This document shows, one piece after another, positions 14,626 through 22,837 of a DNA stretch of 64,000 nt. The notes beneath the pieces were generated by a model. The model saw only the letters and a list, made by a program, of their open reading frames with translations. It made no database searches and was not told the origin of the DNA. The DNA is taken from assembly GCF_900187875.1 (NCBI RefSeq), contig NZ_FYEX01000002.1, positions 248,001 through 312,000 on the forward strand, written 5' to 3'. The stretch's first letter is position 1, and the number at the start of each line of letters is the position of its first letter. Source of the DNA: Polynucleobacter victoriensis (lineage in GTDB: Bacteria > Pseudomonadota > Gammaproteobacteria > Burkholderiales > Burkholderiaceae). Position numbers and translations under genes: made by a program.

Positions 14626-15282
14626 CTAGCCTTTAAATTGATAGCCAACGCCACGAATAGTTTGAATTAGATTGGAGCCAATTTTTTTGCGTAAGTTATG
14701 GATATGTACTTCTATAGCGTTACTTTCAACTTCATGACCCCAACTGTATAACTGGCCTTCTAATTGCCCCTTAGTCAAAACCCTTCCCGAAGAAAGCATC
14801 AGTGCGTGTAATAAAGCAAACTCTTTTTTCGAGAGATTTAACTCTTCACCGTTAAGAGCCGCTTTGAAGGATAGTGGGCTAAGCAATAAATCTCCACACT
14901 TAATTTCATTTTGACTAATGCCCTCTGAGCGCCGAATGATTGCCCTTAACCTTGCGGCTAAAACTTCTAAGGAGACTGGCTTAATCACATAGTCATCACC
15001 CCCCAAATCTAATCCTTTAGTGATGCTTTCAACACCATCTTGAGCAGTCAACACCAATACTGGTAATGAATCTTTATCAGCTCTCAGCTCTTTCAAAACT
15101 GTTAGCCCATCCTTAAGAGGCAAACCAATATCTAGCACTAATGCGGCATAACTTGTATTTTTCACTTCATATAGTGCCGCTTGGCCATCTCGAACCCAAT
15201 CAACTTGAAAGCCGTGTTTTATCAAGCCTTGCTTTAAAGCATCGCCTAAATTTTTGTCATCCTCGGCTAAAAGTACTCTCAT
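14626..15282 (-). CDS. OmpR-family response regulator, QseB-like
   Basis: 218 residues from the ATG at 15282, which overlaps the TGA of the cytochrome b gene (TGATG). The receiver domain has the acidic pair near residue 7, the phospho-Asp at 51 (VLDIGLPLKDG) and Lys in VIKPVS; the C-terminal winged helix ends NLRKKIGSNLIQTIRGVGYQF. It is translated between cytochrome b and the kinase, so cytochromes and signalling genes form one unit. Likely activates this operon and possibly others. Confidence 0.9.
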   Translation of the reverse strand: MRVLLAEDDKNLGDALKQGLIKHGFQVDWVRDGQAALYEVKNTSYAALVLDIGLPLKDGLTVLKELRADKDSLPVLVLTAQDGVESITKGLDLGGDDYVIKPVSLEVLAARLRAIIRRSEGISQNEIKCGDLLLSPLSFKAALNGEELNLSKKEFALLHALMLSSGRVLTKGQLEGQLYSWGHEVESNAIEVHIHNLRKKIGSNLIQTIRGVGYQFKG

Positions 15283-15902
15283 CACCAAATTTTAAATTGA
15301 ATGCCCCAAAAATAGATCACTACTAGCAAAATGATTATCGTTACCCATTTATATGGTCTTGCTCTTTGAGCTAATACGCCAACGTTTTTAGCAACTTCGC
15401 CATTCGTTTTTTGTAAGCGTTGATACATGACATTTAATACTATTGAACCCACATGAACCACAACCACAGCAATTATCAAATTACCTACCAACTCATGTAT
15501 TTCACTAATTAACTCTGGGCCTATCTCATTGAATACGAGATAGCCTGTAGCCGACACTAATAGAACTAAACCCATTAGTAAATAGGCAGCAACAAATCCT
15601 ACGGCATTCAATCCTATTGAAAACTCTTTGTTTCCACTCAAGATTGCTTGTATGTTTTCTCGAACCCTCAAAAACCGTGGCTTTATTGTTGTAAACCTCG
15701 CATATTTAGATCCAATAAAACCCCAAATTACTCTAAAGCCAATGATTCCCAGCATGGTGTAACCCATAGTTACATGAACAAGCCTAAACTTCTCACTTTC
15801 TTGCGTAAGAATTGCGCCCAAAAAACATATGGCTAACAGCCAATGAGTGAAAAATACTGGCGAATCCCATACCAACATTCTTTTTCTAATTTCAGCGATC
15901 AT
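15282..15902 (-). CDS. Cytochrome b561-type membrane protein of the SHP system
   Basis: 206 residues with four main membrane helices and paired His residues suited to two b-hemes (FTHWLLA near 20, VHVTMGY near 43, EIHELVGN near 135, VVHVGS near 149). The family is the cytochrome b/b6-like electron donor that, in many purple and betaproteobacteria, is encoded with the diheme cytochrome DHC and the oxygen-binding cytochrome SHP. It would pass electrons from quinol to DHC. ATG overlaps the DHC stop by four bases. Confidence 0.85.
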   Translation of the reverse strand: MIAEIRKRMLVWDSPVFFTHWLLAICFLGAILTQESEKFRLVHVTMGYTMLGIIGFRVIWGFIGSKYARFTTIKPRFLRVRENIQAILSGNKEFSIGLNAVGFVAAYLLMGLVLLVSATGYLVFNEIGPELISEIHELVGNLIIAVVVVHVGSIVLNVMYQRLQKTNGEVAKNVGVLAQRARPYKWVTIIILLVVIYFWGIQFKIW

Positions 15903-16354
15903 TTCGGAATCCTCACTTCATCATCGTCATAGTTGCCCTTATCTGCTGAAGTGTGACAAGCCATACAGTTTGCTTTGCTTTTTACTTTTGAGCCCTTCCA
16001 TGTCGAATCACTAATCTTGCGGTGTTTTTTGATAAACCATGTGGATTCAGTAATACGGTCATTGGGTGGAGCTGACGAAACTCTTTTGTAAGTTCCCGCA
16101 TTTTGATTAAGCCATTGACTTATTTCTTTTATAGATTGAGGGTCTAAGGATGCATCTGTGCCATAGTGCTTGTCTAGACCACTCATAATCTGCGCCCAAG
16201 AGTCTTTTGGTAAAAATGCTGGTGGGTACACCATATGGCATGACGCACACTCAGACTTAACTTTTTCAGGGACTTTAATGGGCATAAGATTGCCATCAGC
16301 CAATGATACTGATGAGACAGTCATCAACATTAGAAATTGATAGAACTTTTTCAT
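15899..16354 (-). CDS. Periplasmic diheme cytochrome c (DHC)
   Basis: 151 residues with a signal peptide (to about 19) and two heme c motifs, CASCH near 36-40 and CMACH near 135-139. Spacing and length match the diheme cytochrome c that pairs with SHP. Likely passes electrons from cytochrome b561 to SHP in the periplasm. Lies 7 bases after the SHP gene and overlaps the cytochrome b start by four bases. Confidence 0.85.
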   Translation of the reverse strand: MKKFYQFLMLMTVSSVSLADGNLMPIKVPEKVKSECASCHMVYPPAFLPKDSWAQIMSGLDKHYGTDASLDPQSIKEISQWLNQNAGTYKRVSSAPPNDRITESTWFIKKHRKISDSTWKGSKVKSKANCMACHTSADKGNYDDDEVRIPK

Positions 16355-16361
16355 ATACAGC

Positions 16362-16754
16362 CTATTTGAGAGAGTTTAAATAAGCCATTACATCTGCTTT
16401 TTCTATAGGGGAGCATTCACGACCAAGAACGTCATTACAGTTACGCTTAAACCATTTATTGACTTTAGCCTCATCTGTAAATCTTTTTGAATTAAAAGCC
16501 GGAGCTAAGGGACTAATAGTTTTATCGGTAGAGGCATGCTTACCCTCTTTCGTGGGCGGCACCCCATGACAACTCGCACAACTCCATTCTTTGCCATGTT
16601 TACTTGTGAAAAATTTCTCACCTCTGATTGAGGAGGCAGACTGCTTAGCATCGGATGCGTACTGTTTCTCTAATGAAATAGAATCGATAGCCCACGCATT
16701 TACTGTGAATAATCCAGTTATGACAACAGCAATTGTTTTATTAATTAATCTCAT
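16362..16754 (-). CDS. SHP-type cytochrome c (DUF1924)
   Basis: 130 residues from the ATG at 16754 (GGAGGA upstream), with a signal peptide (about 19) and one heme motif CASCH. C-terminal region WFKRNCNDVLGRECSPIEKA carries the Cys pair and Asn that in sphaeroides heme protein (SHP) form a disulfide and the unusual Asn axial ligand, which leaves on reduction so that O2 or NO can bind. The physiological role of SHP is unsettled. First gene of SHP-DHC-cytochrome b-regulator-kinase. Confidence 0.85.
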   Translation of the reverse strand: MRLINKTIAVVITGLFTVNAWAIDSISLEKQYASDAKQSASSIRGEKFFTSKHGKEWSCASCHGVPPTKEGKHASTDKTISPLAPAFNSKRFTDEAKVNKWFKRNCNDVLGRECSPIEKADVMAYLNSLK

Positions 16755-16869
16755 AGATTCCTCCATGAAATTAATTTAGTGGTTGAATATTAAGAAATGC
16801 TTAAGATTCTAACTTTTATTAAAATAATTTAGGCAGTCCGCTAACCCTAAAGCTTTTATTTATAAGGCT

Positions 16870-17433
16870 TTAATTACAAGCCACTTCTATTGTTTTACGC
16901 TCGGCCGATAGCTTTGCCATGATTTTGAAGCGATCCTCTAAGCTGTTTTCAATGAAGTATTTAATAACAAACATAGGCAAGTGAGAGTCAGGCTCCAAGA
17001 CCCCCTCATACCTAATCACACTTCCCAAAGTATTAGGCTCTACAAACCACTTACCAGAAAACCTTTTAGAGTCGCCTTTGATTTGAGTGAACTCTGTTCC
17101 CTTGATTGGATGCTCAGTGTATTCAATTAAGGTGTGTAATTTGACTGTGAAAAATAAAATCTTTTCCTCAGCGGAGCGCTCAACTAACACCTTATTACTG
17201 GATATCCGGGTGGGCTTAGATTCTGTCACACCGGGCACTTTTTTTGCCGCTTCGTAATCAGTTAGATAGCGATAAGCTTGGCACGCTGTCAGTGGAGTTT
17301 GATAGCTTGCTGCAAATAAAAAAGTGTCATCCTGACGGATTACTTTTGCTTGAACATTAAAGCGATCAAAATCACCATCGGCAAAACAAGATTGGCAAAT
17401 CAGAAGACCGACTACGGTAATTATTTTTTTCAT
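16870..17433 (-). CDS. Secreted SRPBCC/START-like domain protein
   Basis: 187 residues with a signal peptide (to about residue 18) and a polyketide-cyclase/START-like fold: TACQAYRYLTDYEAAKKVPG at the start and SKRFSGKWFVEP in the middle. Such proteins bind a hydrophobic ligand in a deep cavity. It lies on the same strand 115 bases before the SHP gene; whether it belongs to that operon cannot be told. Function unknown beyond ligand binding. Confidence 0.7.
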   Translation of the reverse strand: MKKIITVVGLLICQSCFADGDFDRFNVQAKVIRQDDTFLFAASYQTPLTACQAYRYLTDYEAAKKVPGVTESKPTRISSNKVLVERSAEEKILFFTVKLHTLIEYTEHPIKGTEFTQIKGDSKRFSGKWFVEPNTLGSVIRYEGVLEPDSHLPMFVIKYFIENSLEDRFKIMAKLSAERKTIEVACN

Positions 17434-17529
17434 AAGCCAATCATAATCCGAAAAAATGACTGAGCACTAAAGATGGTGTTTGTGTATAGCTTATTTTTTA
17501 TTGCATATTTCTTATTTGCTTGTTTATTG

Positions 17530-18267
17530 TTATGTATTAATAGTGGTGTTAGCTGCCACGATGCTTTGTATTGATTGATGAGCTCGATCTGATAGCTCCT
17601 GACGAGAATCAATATCACTAAGCGGCTCCAAGATATGCACATGCACTTCCATTTGTGATGACTTGAGCATTTTTTTGATTGAGTCAATCAAGCCCATCTC
17701 GCCAATAAAGGCAGTGATATCTGAATACATACCCCGCTCTTTGTATGTAATACAAATGGGTATGACTCTAGCCTTTGAATTAATTGCCGCTTGAAATAAA
17801 TTTGATCTAAAGTTCAACACTGTCTTCCCATCTGTAGATGTTCCTTCTGGAAAGATGCACACAATTTTCTGGCTAGTAAGGTACTTGGCCATCAGATTTA
17901 AAACTCTTTTGATATCTGATATTTTTTCTCTAACAATAAATATGGTGCCGATTCTTCTAGCAATCCAACCAAAGATGGGCCACTTAGCCACATCAGATTT
18001 GGCCACAAATATCACGGGTGAAACTGTATTAATGACATGAATGTCTATCCAAGATATGTGATTGGAAACAAGCAAGGCAGATTGTCGATCGTTGAGTAAC
18101 TGATGATTGCCATGAATCGTTAAACGAATCTTGAAAATGCTTAATAAAGTTCTAGACCATATCTGAATCAGTTTTGATCGAAGTGCATAAGGTAAAAATG
18201 GGAGCACGAGGCACTGGATACAAGCGCTCAGAATATGCCCTATTAATAGAAATACTTTCATACTCAT
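17530..18267 (-). CDS. PlsC-type lysophospholipid acyltransferase
   Basis: 245 residues, one N-terminal membrane helix, acyltransferase motifs NHISWIDI (HX4D, block I), GTIFIVRE (II), FPEGTSTDG (III) and VIPICITY (IV). Inner membrane enzyme moving an acyl chain to a lyso-lipid, either 1-acyl-glycerol-3-phosphate or, if it acts as OlsA, lyso-ornithine lipid. The divergent plcP-agt-olsB genes, with an OlsB-like protein, make the OlsA role attractive, but sequence alone cannot decide. A candidate Pho box (18285-18317) lies between the two starts. Confidence 0.8.
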   Translation of the reverse strand: MSMKVFLLIGHILSACIQCLVLPFLPYALRSKLIQIWSRTLLSIFKIRLTIHGNHQLLNDRQSALLVSNHISWIDIHVINTVSPVIFVAKSDVAKWPIFGWIARRIGTIFIVREKISDIKRVLNLMAKYLTSQKIVCIFPEGTSTDGKTVLNFRSNLFQAAINSKARVIPICITYKERGMYSDITAFIGEMGLIDSIKKMLKSSQMEVHVHILEPLSDIDSRQELSDRAHQSIQSIVAANTTINT

Positions 18268-18284
18268 AGCATCTCATATGACTA

Positions 18285-18317
18285 TGTCACAAATGTGACA
18301 TTGATTTGTCATCTTAG
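18285..18317. promoter_or_regulatory. Candidate Pho box between plsC-type and plcP-like genes
   Basis: Three half-sites in steps of 11 bases: TGTCA at 18285, TGACA at 18296, TGTCA at 18307. The first two also form the palindrome TGTCACAAATGTGACA, so the site reads in both directions and could serve both divergent genes. PhoB binds direct 11-base repeats of TGTCA-type sequence. Confidence 0.65.
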
Positions 18318-18347
18318 TTTCAAATAAGTCATGCCAAATGACTACTC

Positions 18348-19151
18348 ATGAATCATTACAGAGCGATTTGGATCTCAGACGTCCATTTAGGCACATCAGG
18401 CTGCCAAGCAAAATATCTCCTAGATTTCTTAAAACACAATGACGCTGATAAGTTTTATTTAGTTGGCGACATCATAGATGGCTGGCAACTAAAAAAACGT
18501 TGGTTTTGGCCACAAGCTCACAACGATGTTGTGCAAAAGCTATTACGTAAAGCACGCAAAGGTACAGAAGTGATTTATGTACCAGGCAACCATGATGAAA
18601 TGGCACGCCAATTTTTCGGCATGAGTTTTGGTGACATCCGTATCGAAGATGAAGTTATCCACATTACAGCTGATGGCAAACGTCTATGGATTACTCACGG
18701 TGATTTATTTGACAGCGTGATGCAATACGCCAAGTGGTTGGCCTACGTAGGCGACACACTTTATACATTTATTTTGTGGGTCAACGGCTGGTTCAACAAA
18801 ATCCGTGCACGCATGGGGTTGAACTACTGGTCACTATCTCAATACCTAAAACATTCCGTCAAAAATGCAGTGAGTTTCATTGCTGATTTTGAAATGATCA
18901 TGGCCAGAGAGGCACGTATCAGAGGTTGTGATGGCGTAGTTTGCGGCCATATCCATAAAGCAGAGATCAGAACAATTGACGGTCTTCTGTACTGCAACGA
19001 CGGCGACTGGGTGGAAAGCCTAACTGCATTAGTTGAAACAATGACTGGTGAACTACAAATTGTTCACTGGCCAAAGATTCTTGAAGATGAAGCTGCCAAG
19101 GTTTCATTCACCCCTCAACCAGAAATAGTTCAATTAACGGAGATTGCATGA
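18348..19151 (+). CDS. PlcP/LpxH-like metallophosphoesterase
   Basis: 267 residues of the calcineurin-like fold with the metal ligands Asp11/His13 (ISDVHLG), Asp41 (VGDIID), Asn81/His82 (PGNHDE), and later THGDLFD and CGHIHKAEIR. Usually annotated UDP-2,3-diacylglucosamine diphosphatase, but it is here followed at once by a glycosyltransferase and preceded by a Pho box. That is the setting of PlcP, a phospholipase C that turns phospholipids into diacylglycerol under phosphate starvation. I favour PlcP; a second LpxH-like role is the alternative. Overlaps the next gene by four bases. Confidence 0.75.
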   Translation: MNHYRAIWISDVHLGTSGCQAKYLLDFLKHNDADKFYLVGDIIDGWQLKKRWFWPQAHNDVVQKLLRKARKGTEVIYVPGNHDEMARQFFGMSFGDIRIEDEVIHITADGKRLWITHGDLFDSVMQYAKWLAYVGDTLYTFILWVNGWFNKIRARMGLNYWSLSQYLKHSVKNAVSFIADFEMIMAREARIRGCDGVVCGHIHKAEIRTIDGLLYCNDGDWVESLTALVETMTGELQIVHWPKILEDEAAKVSFTPQPEIVQLTEIA

Positions 19152-20182
19152 TGAAGATCATGATTGTTACGGATGCATGGGAACCACAAGTCAATGGCGT
19201 AGTGAGAACACTCAAACAAACGATGCATGAACTAAAAAAAATGGGTCATGTCATAGAGATGATTACTCCATTGGAATTTAAAACGATTCCCTGCCCTACT
19301 TATCCAGATATTTCTTTGTCTCTTTTTCCGGGCAAGAAAGTTCGTCAAAAAATGGAGTCATTTTCTCCAGATGCCATTCATATTGCAACCGAAGGTCCAT
19401 TAGGTATTGCAGCAAGAGCCTACGCAATCAAACACCGCTTGCCATTTACTACTGCTTATCACACCAGGTTCCCAGAGTATGTGAAAGCTAGAACAGGTAT
19501 TCCACTGGCGGTTACTTATAAGTTTTTACGTTGGTTCCACGATCCATCACTCGCAGTAATGGCTCCTACAGATGTTGTTGTTAAGGATTTGGAGTCATAC
19601 GGTTTTACCAACGTGGTTCTTTGGACTCGTGGCGTAGATCTAGAAATCTTCAAAATGCAAGAATCTAGAGAAATCAATACTGCTCATCCAATTTTCTTAT
19701 ATGTGGGTCGAGTAGCCGTTGAAAAAAATATCGAAGCATTTTTAGAACTTAAGTTACCAGGCTCTAAATGGGTGGTTGGTGATGGCCCTGCATTGGCAGG
19801 TCTTAAGGCTAAGTATCCAGAAGTTAATTACTTGGGTGTACTCCAACAAGAAAAATTAGCCAAGGTATATGCAGCGGCTGATGTGTTTGTATTTCCAAGC
19901 AAAACAGATACATTTGGTTTAGTTTTATTAGAAGCCATGGCTTGCGGTCTACCAGTGGCAGCCTACCCAGTAACTGGTCCGATTGATGTGATTGGCGACT
20001 CAAAAGCAGGCGCCATGAATAACGATCTTCGTGAAGCTTGTTTAGAGGCTCTTACCATCCCTAGAGAAGTAGCACGCGCACATGCTGAGAAGTTCTCTTG
20101 GCAAGCAGCTAGCGAACAGTTTGCTAACCACTTACGCCCAGTAGAAAGTCACACGACTGTCAAATTGGCGTCATTAGCCTGA
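19148..20182 (+). CDS. GT4 glycosyltransferase, Agt-like
   Basis: 344 residues, GT-B fold, family 4: N-terminal DAWEPQVNGVVRTL, acceptor-side YHTRFPEYV, and the C-terminal donor motif KTDTFGLVLLEAMACGLPV (EX7E). Translationally coupled to the phosphoesterase (ATGA overlap). In the PlcP-Agt pathway this enzyme adds a sugar to the diacylglycerol released by PlcP, forming a phosphorus-free glycolipid. The alternative is a mannosyltransferase for a cell-surface glycan. The coupling supports the lipid role. Confidence 0.75.
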   Translation: MMKIMIVTDAWEPQVNGVVRTLKQTMHELKKMGHVIEMITPLEFKTIPCPTYPDISLSLFPGKKVRQKMESFSPDAIHIATEGPLGIAARAYAIKHRLPFTTAYHTRFPEYVKARTGIPLAVTYKFLRWFHDPSLAVMAPTDVVVKDLESYGFTNVVLWTRGVDLEIFKMQESREINTAHPIFLYVGRVAVEKNIEAFLELKLPGSKWVVGDGPALAGLKAKYPEVNYLGVLQQEKLAKVYAAADVFVFPSKTDTFGLVLLEAMACGLPVAAYPVTGPIDVIGDSKAGAMNNDLREACLEALTIPREVARAHAEKFSWQAASEQFANHLRPVESHTTVKLASLA

Positions 20183-20190
20183 CATATAAG
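20147..20190 (+). promoter_or_regulatory. Candidate Pho box before olsB-like gene
   Basis: Four TGTCA-like half-sites in 11-base steps: AGTCA at 20147, TGTCA at 20158, CGTCA at 20169, TGACA at 20180. It overlaps the end of the glycosyltransferase gene and lies 42 bases before the next start. The periodic spacing argues against chance, but the half-sites are imperfect. Confidence 0.45.
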
Positions 20191-20231
20191 CCCTCTAAAT
20201 TATGACCATATCGACTATCGCAGGCTAAAAA

Positions 20232-21140
20232 ATGAGAGAACTACCTAATCCTTTATCTCTGTTCACAGAGTCTTTGACAAAAAACAAACCTATGAAAAAA
20301 ACTATGTCAGAGAGAATCGCACCATTACAAAAGATTCTTCAAGAAAAAATGGGGCGCTTACAAATTAATGAGAGAGCTAAAGCTAAGCCTATTGAAGCTC
20401 CAGCAGTTCAAACTACCAAGGCAAGCCCAATCAGCGTTACTTGGGCGCGCCATCAAGATGAAGTTAAAGAAGCACAACGCTTACGCTATAAAGTATTTGC
20501 CGAGGAGATGGGCGCACGCCTTAAGCCATCAGCTGAAGGCTTAGATGTAGACATTTTTGATAATTTTTGCGAGCACTTATTGGTTCGCGATAACGAAACA
20601 TTAAAAGTTATTGGCACATACAGAGCTTTGCCTCCGCATCAAGCCAAACAAATGGGTTGCTTGTACTCAGACTCTGAGTTTGACCTAACTCGTCTACGTC
20701 ATTTGCGTCACAAGATGGTTGAAGTAGGTCGTTCATGTGTTCATAGAGATTACCGCTCAGGCGGTGTGATCATGGCCCTGTGGAGTGGCTTAGGTCAATA
20801 CATGAAAAAGAACAATTACGAAGTGATGTTGGGTTGCGCTTCTGTGCAAATGGGCGATGGCGGTCACTACGCTGCTAGCCTTGCAAAAATCCTCAGCACA
20901 GAACAACATTTAACTGACATCGAGTACCGCGTATTCCCTCGCCTAGCTCTTCCAGTTGAAGAATTAAATAGCTCACTCGAAGTAGAACCACCAGCATTGA
21001 TCAAAGGCTACTTAAGACTAGGCGCTAAGATTTGCGGCAACCCAGCTTGGGATCCTGACTTTAATACTGCCGACTTTTTAACAATGCTTCGCTTAGATGA
21101 TATTCATCCAAGATACGCTAAGCACTTTTTAGCAGATTAA
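20232..21140 (+). CDS. OlsB-like ornithine N-acyltransferase (GNAT fold)
   Basis: 302 residues. After a variable ~65-residue N-terminus comes a GNAT-type acyltransferase resembling OlsB: AQRLRYKVFAEEMGARL, FDNFCEHLLVRD, VGRSCVHRDYRSGGVI, and MLGCASVQMGDGG. OlsB joins a 3-hydroxyacyl chain from ACP to ornithine, giving lyso-ornithine lipid, which an OlsA acyltransferase completes. The PlsC-type protein at 17530 could do that. Ornithine lipids contain no phosphorus, fitting the PlcP-Agt neighbours and the pho genes that follow. A start at residue 21 is also possible. Confidence 0.78.
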   Translation: MRELPNPLSLFTESLTKNKPMKKTMSERIAPLQKILQEKMGRLQINERAKAKPIEAPAVQTTKASPISVTWARHQDEVKEAQRLRYKVFAEEMGARLKPSAEGLDVDIFDNFCEHLLVRDNETLKVIGTYRALPPHQAKQMGCLYSDSEFDLTRLRHLRHKMVEVGRSCVHRDYRSGGVIMALWSGLGQYMKKNNYEVMLGCASVQMGDGGHYAASLAKILSTEQHLTDIEYRVFPRLALPVEELNSSLEVEPPALIKGYLRLGAKICGNPAWDPDFNTADFLTMLRLDDIHPRYAKHFLAD

Positions 21141-21152
21141 TTAATTGCTCAA

Positions 21153-21180
21153 TTGATTCAGATTAGAAAATCTGAATCAA
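21153..21180. terminator. Bidirectional hairpin between olsB-like gene and ppx
   Basis: TTGATTCAGATT pairs perfectly with AATCTGAATCAA around AGAA. It lies between two convergent genes and overlaps the stop and last codons of ppx. Confidence 0.6.
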
Positions 21181-22710
21181 AAGTTCCCGGCCGATTTTTG
21201 CCCAATCGGCCGATTCTTTTTCTAGGCCAAATTGAGTCAGTGGATTAGCTTTTGCCCACTCTTTAGGAACCCTGATAATAAAACCGTTATCTTCTTCCTT
21301 GACACTAATTGGCGGTATACCAACATCATCACGACGCCTACAAATCACGTGAGCCAGTCTTAATGAAAATAACATGCGCCAATCGATATAGGTAGAGCTA
21401 ACAGAAATCTTGCCAAGCTTACCTGTATGCCCCAATAAAAGAGCTGCTAGTCTGGCCTGATCTAACTTTGAGAAACCTGGCATATCAGCATGCGTTGCGA
21501 TGTATGCAGAATGCTTGTGGTAACCGTTATGAGTAATGGTTAAACCAATTTCATGTAATTTTGCTGCCCAAGAAAGAATCTGTAGGTTGTCTTTACGATC
21601 CTCGTTCTTTGGCTTGGGAAATTGATTTAAAAAATACAGCGCCACATCACTCACACGAGCTGCTTGAGCGCGATCAACTGCGTAACGTTGCATGAACTGT
21701 TCAACAGTCACGTAACGCATGTCATGGTGCTGAGATCGGCCAATTAAGTCATAGAGAACACCTAAACGCAGAGCTGCTTCCGTTACTTCCATGCGCTCAA
21801 TACCCAACTCATCAAAAGCAGCCAACATAATGGCTAAACCGCCAGGCAGCACTGGCTTGCGGTCATTCTTTAAGCCAAGCAAGGTGCAACGATCGACATA
21901 CTCTGCATCGATCAGGGCTTTTTTAAGTTGGATGAGACCATCACGAGTAATTAAGCCACCCATATCATCAACAGGTAAGTCATGGGGCTCGCCATTAAAT
22001 CCATTTAACGCAATCAATTCAGCAATAGCACGGGCTGTACCTGATGAGCCAATTGATTGCTTCCATCCAGACTTAATAAACTGCGATGAAATAACCTGGA
22101 TTTCTCGTCTAGCAGCCAATTGCGCCTGCTTGAAACTGTGCGCATCAACTAAACCGCCAGGAAAGTACTCTTGACTATGTGAAACACAGCCAATATATAA
22201 GGACTCCATCATCTTTGGTTCATAACCCTCACCAATGATGAACTCTGTGGAGCCGCCGCCAATATCCAAAACAAAACGTTTGCCATCACAAGCAGGAGCA
22301 TCGTGCGAGGCGCCAATATAAATAAGCCTGGCTTCTTCTCGCCCAGCAATCACCTCAATTGGAAAGCCCAGTAGTTTTTGTGCCTCTTCAATAAATTGAT
22401 CAGCATTCCTGGCAACACGCAAAGTGTTGGTGGCAACCGCCCTTACCTGCTTAGGGTCAAAATTCTTTAATCGATCGCCAAAGCGATGAATCGCCGCCAA
22501 ACCACGTGCAATCGATTTTTGATCTAATTTTTTATCTTCATTTAAGCCAGCAGCCAAACGCACCGATTCTCTTAAAGTATCAATAGGCTGCAACTGAGTG
22601 CCCGATGGAGACTGAATCACACGAGCAATCACCATCCTAAAACTATTAGAACCAAGGTCTACAGCAGCAACGAGGTGTTCTTTGGATGGGTCTTTTAAAA
22701 AATTCTTCAC
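21163..22710 (-). CDS. ppx: Exopolyphosphatase (Ppx/GppA family)
   Basis: 515 residues. N-terminal ASKHA phosphatase domains with AAVDLGSNSFRMVIARV, ATNTLRVARN and the phosphate-binding FVLDIGGGSTEF, then an HD-like C-terminal domain (KLHEIGLTITHNGYHKHS). It removes terminal phosphate from long polyphosphate chains; pppGpp hydrolysis is possible in the family. Divergent from ppk with 127 bases between starts that hold two back-to-back candidate Pho boxes, so synthesis and breakdown of polyphosphate look jointly phosphate-controlled. Confidence 0.92.
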   Translation of the reverse strand: MKNFLKDPSKEHLVAAVDLGSNSFRMVIARVIQSPSGTQLQPIDTLRESVRLAAGLNEDKKLDQKSIARGLAAIHRFGDRLKNFDPKQVRAVATNTLRVARNADQFIEEAQKLLGFPIEVIAGREEARLIYIGASHDAPACDGKRFVLDIGGGSTEFIIGEGYEPKMMESLYIGCVSHSQEYFPGGLVDAHSFKQAQLAARREIQVISSQFIKSGWKQSIGSSGTARAIAELIALNGFNGEPHDLPVDDMGGLITRDGLIQLKKALIDAEYVDRCTLLGLKNDRKPVLPGGLAIMLAAFDELGIERMEVTEAALRLGVLYDLIGRSQHHDMRYVTVEQFMQRYAVDRAQAARVSDVALYFLNQFPKPKNEDRKDNLQILSWAAKLHEIGLTITHNGYHKHSAYIATHADMPGFSKLDQARLAALLLGHTGKLGKISVSSTYIDWRMLFSLRLAHVICRRRDDVGIPPISVKEEDNGFIIRVPKEWAKANPLTQFGLEKESADWAKIGRELLIQIF

Positions 22711-22759
22711 AAATAACTAATTAAATAGGCTTTTTTAGATAGATAGCTAGATTATGACT

Positions 22760-22781
22760 TTAATGTGACAAGAACGTGAAA
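22760..22781 (-). promoter_or_regulatory. Candidate Pho box for ppx
   Basis: On the minus strand TTTCACG and TGTCACA half-sites lie 11 bases apart (TTTCACG at 22781-22775, TGTCACA at 22770-22764). The TTTCACN/TGTCAYN pair is the same combination as in the pstS box. Confidence 0.5.
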
Positions 22782-22798
22782 ATATGAATTCACGGAAA

Positions 22799-22820
22799 TG
22801 TCACATTATTGTCACAGATG
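22799..22820 (+). promoter_or_regulatory. Candidate Pho box for ppk
   Basis: Two perfect TGTCACA half-sites exactly 11 bases apart (22799 and 22810), 18 bases before the preferred ppk ATG. A start at 22784 would put the box inside the gene, which is one reason to prefer 22838. Confidence 0.65.
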
Positions 22821-22837
22821 TTTGCAACACTAATGAT

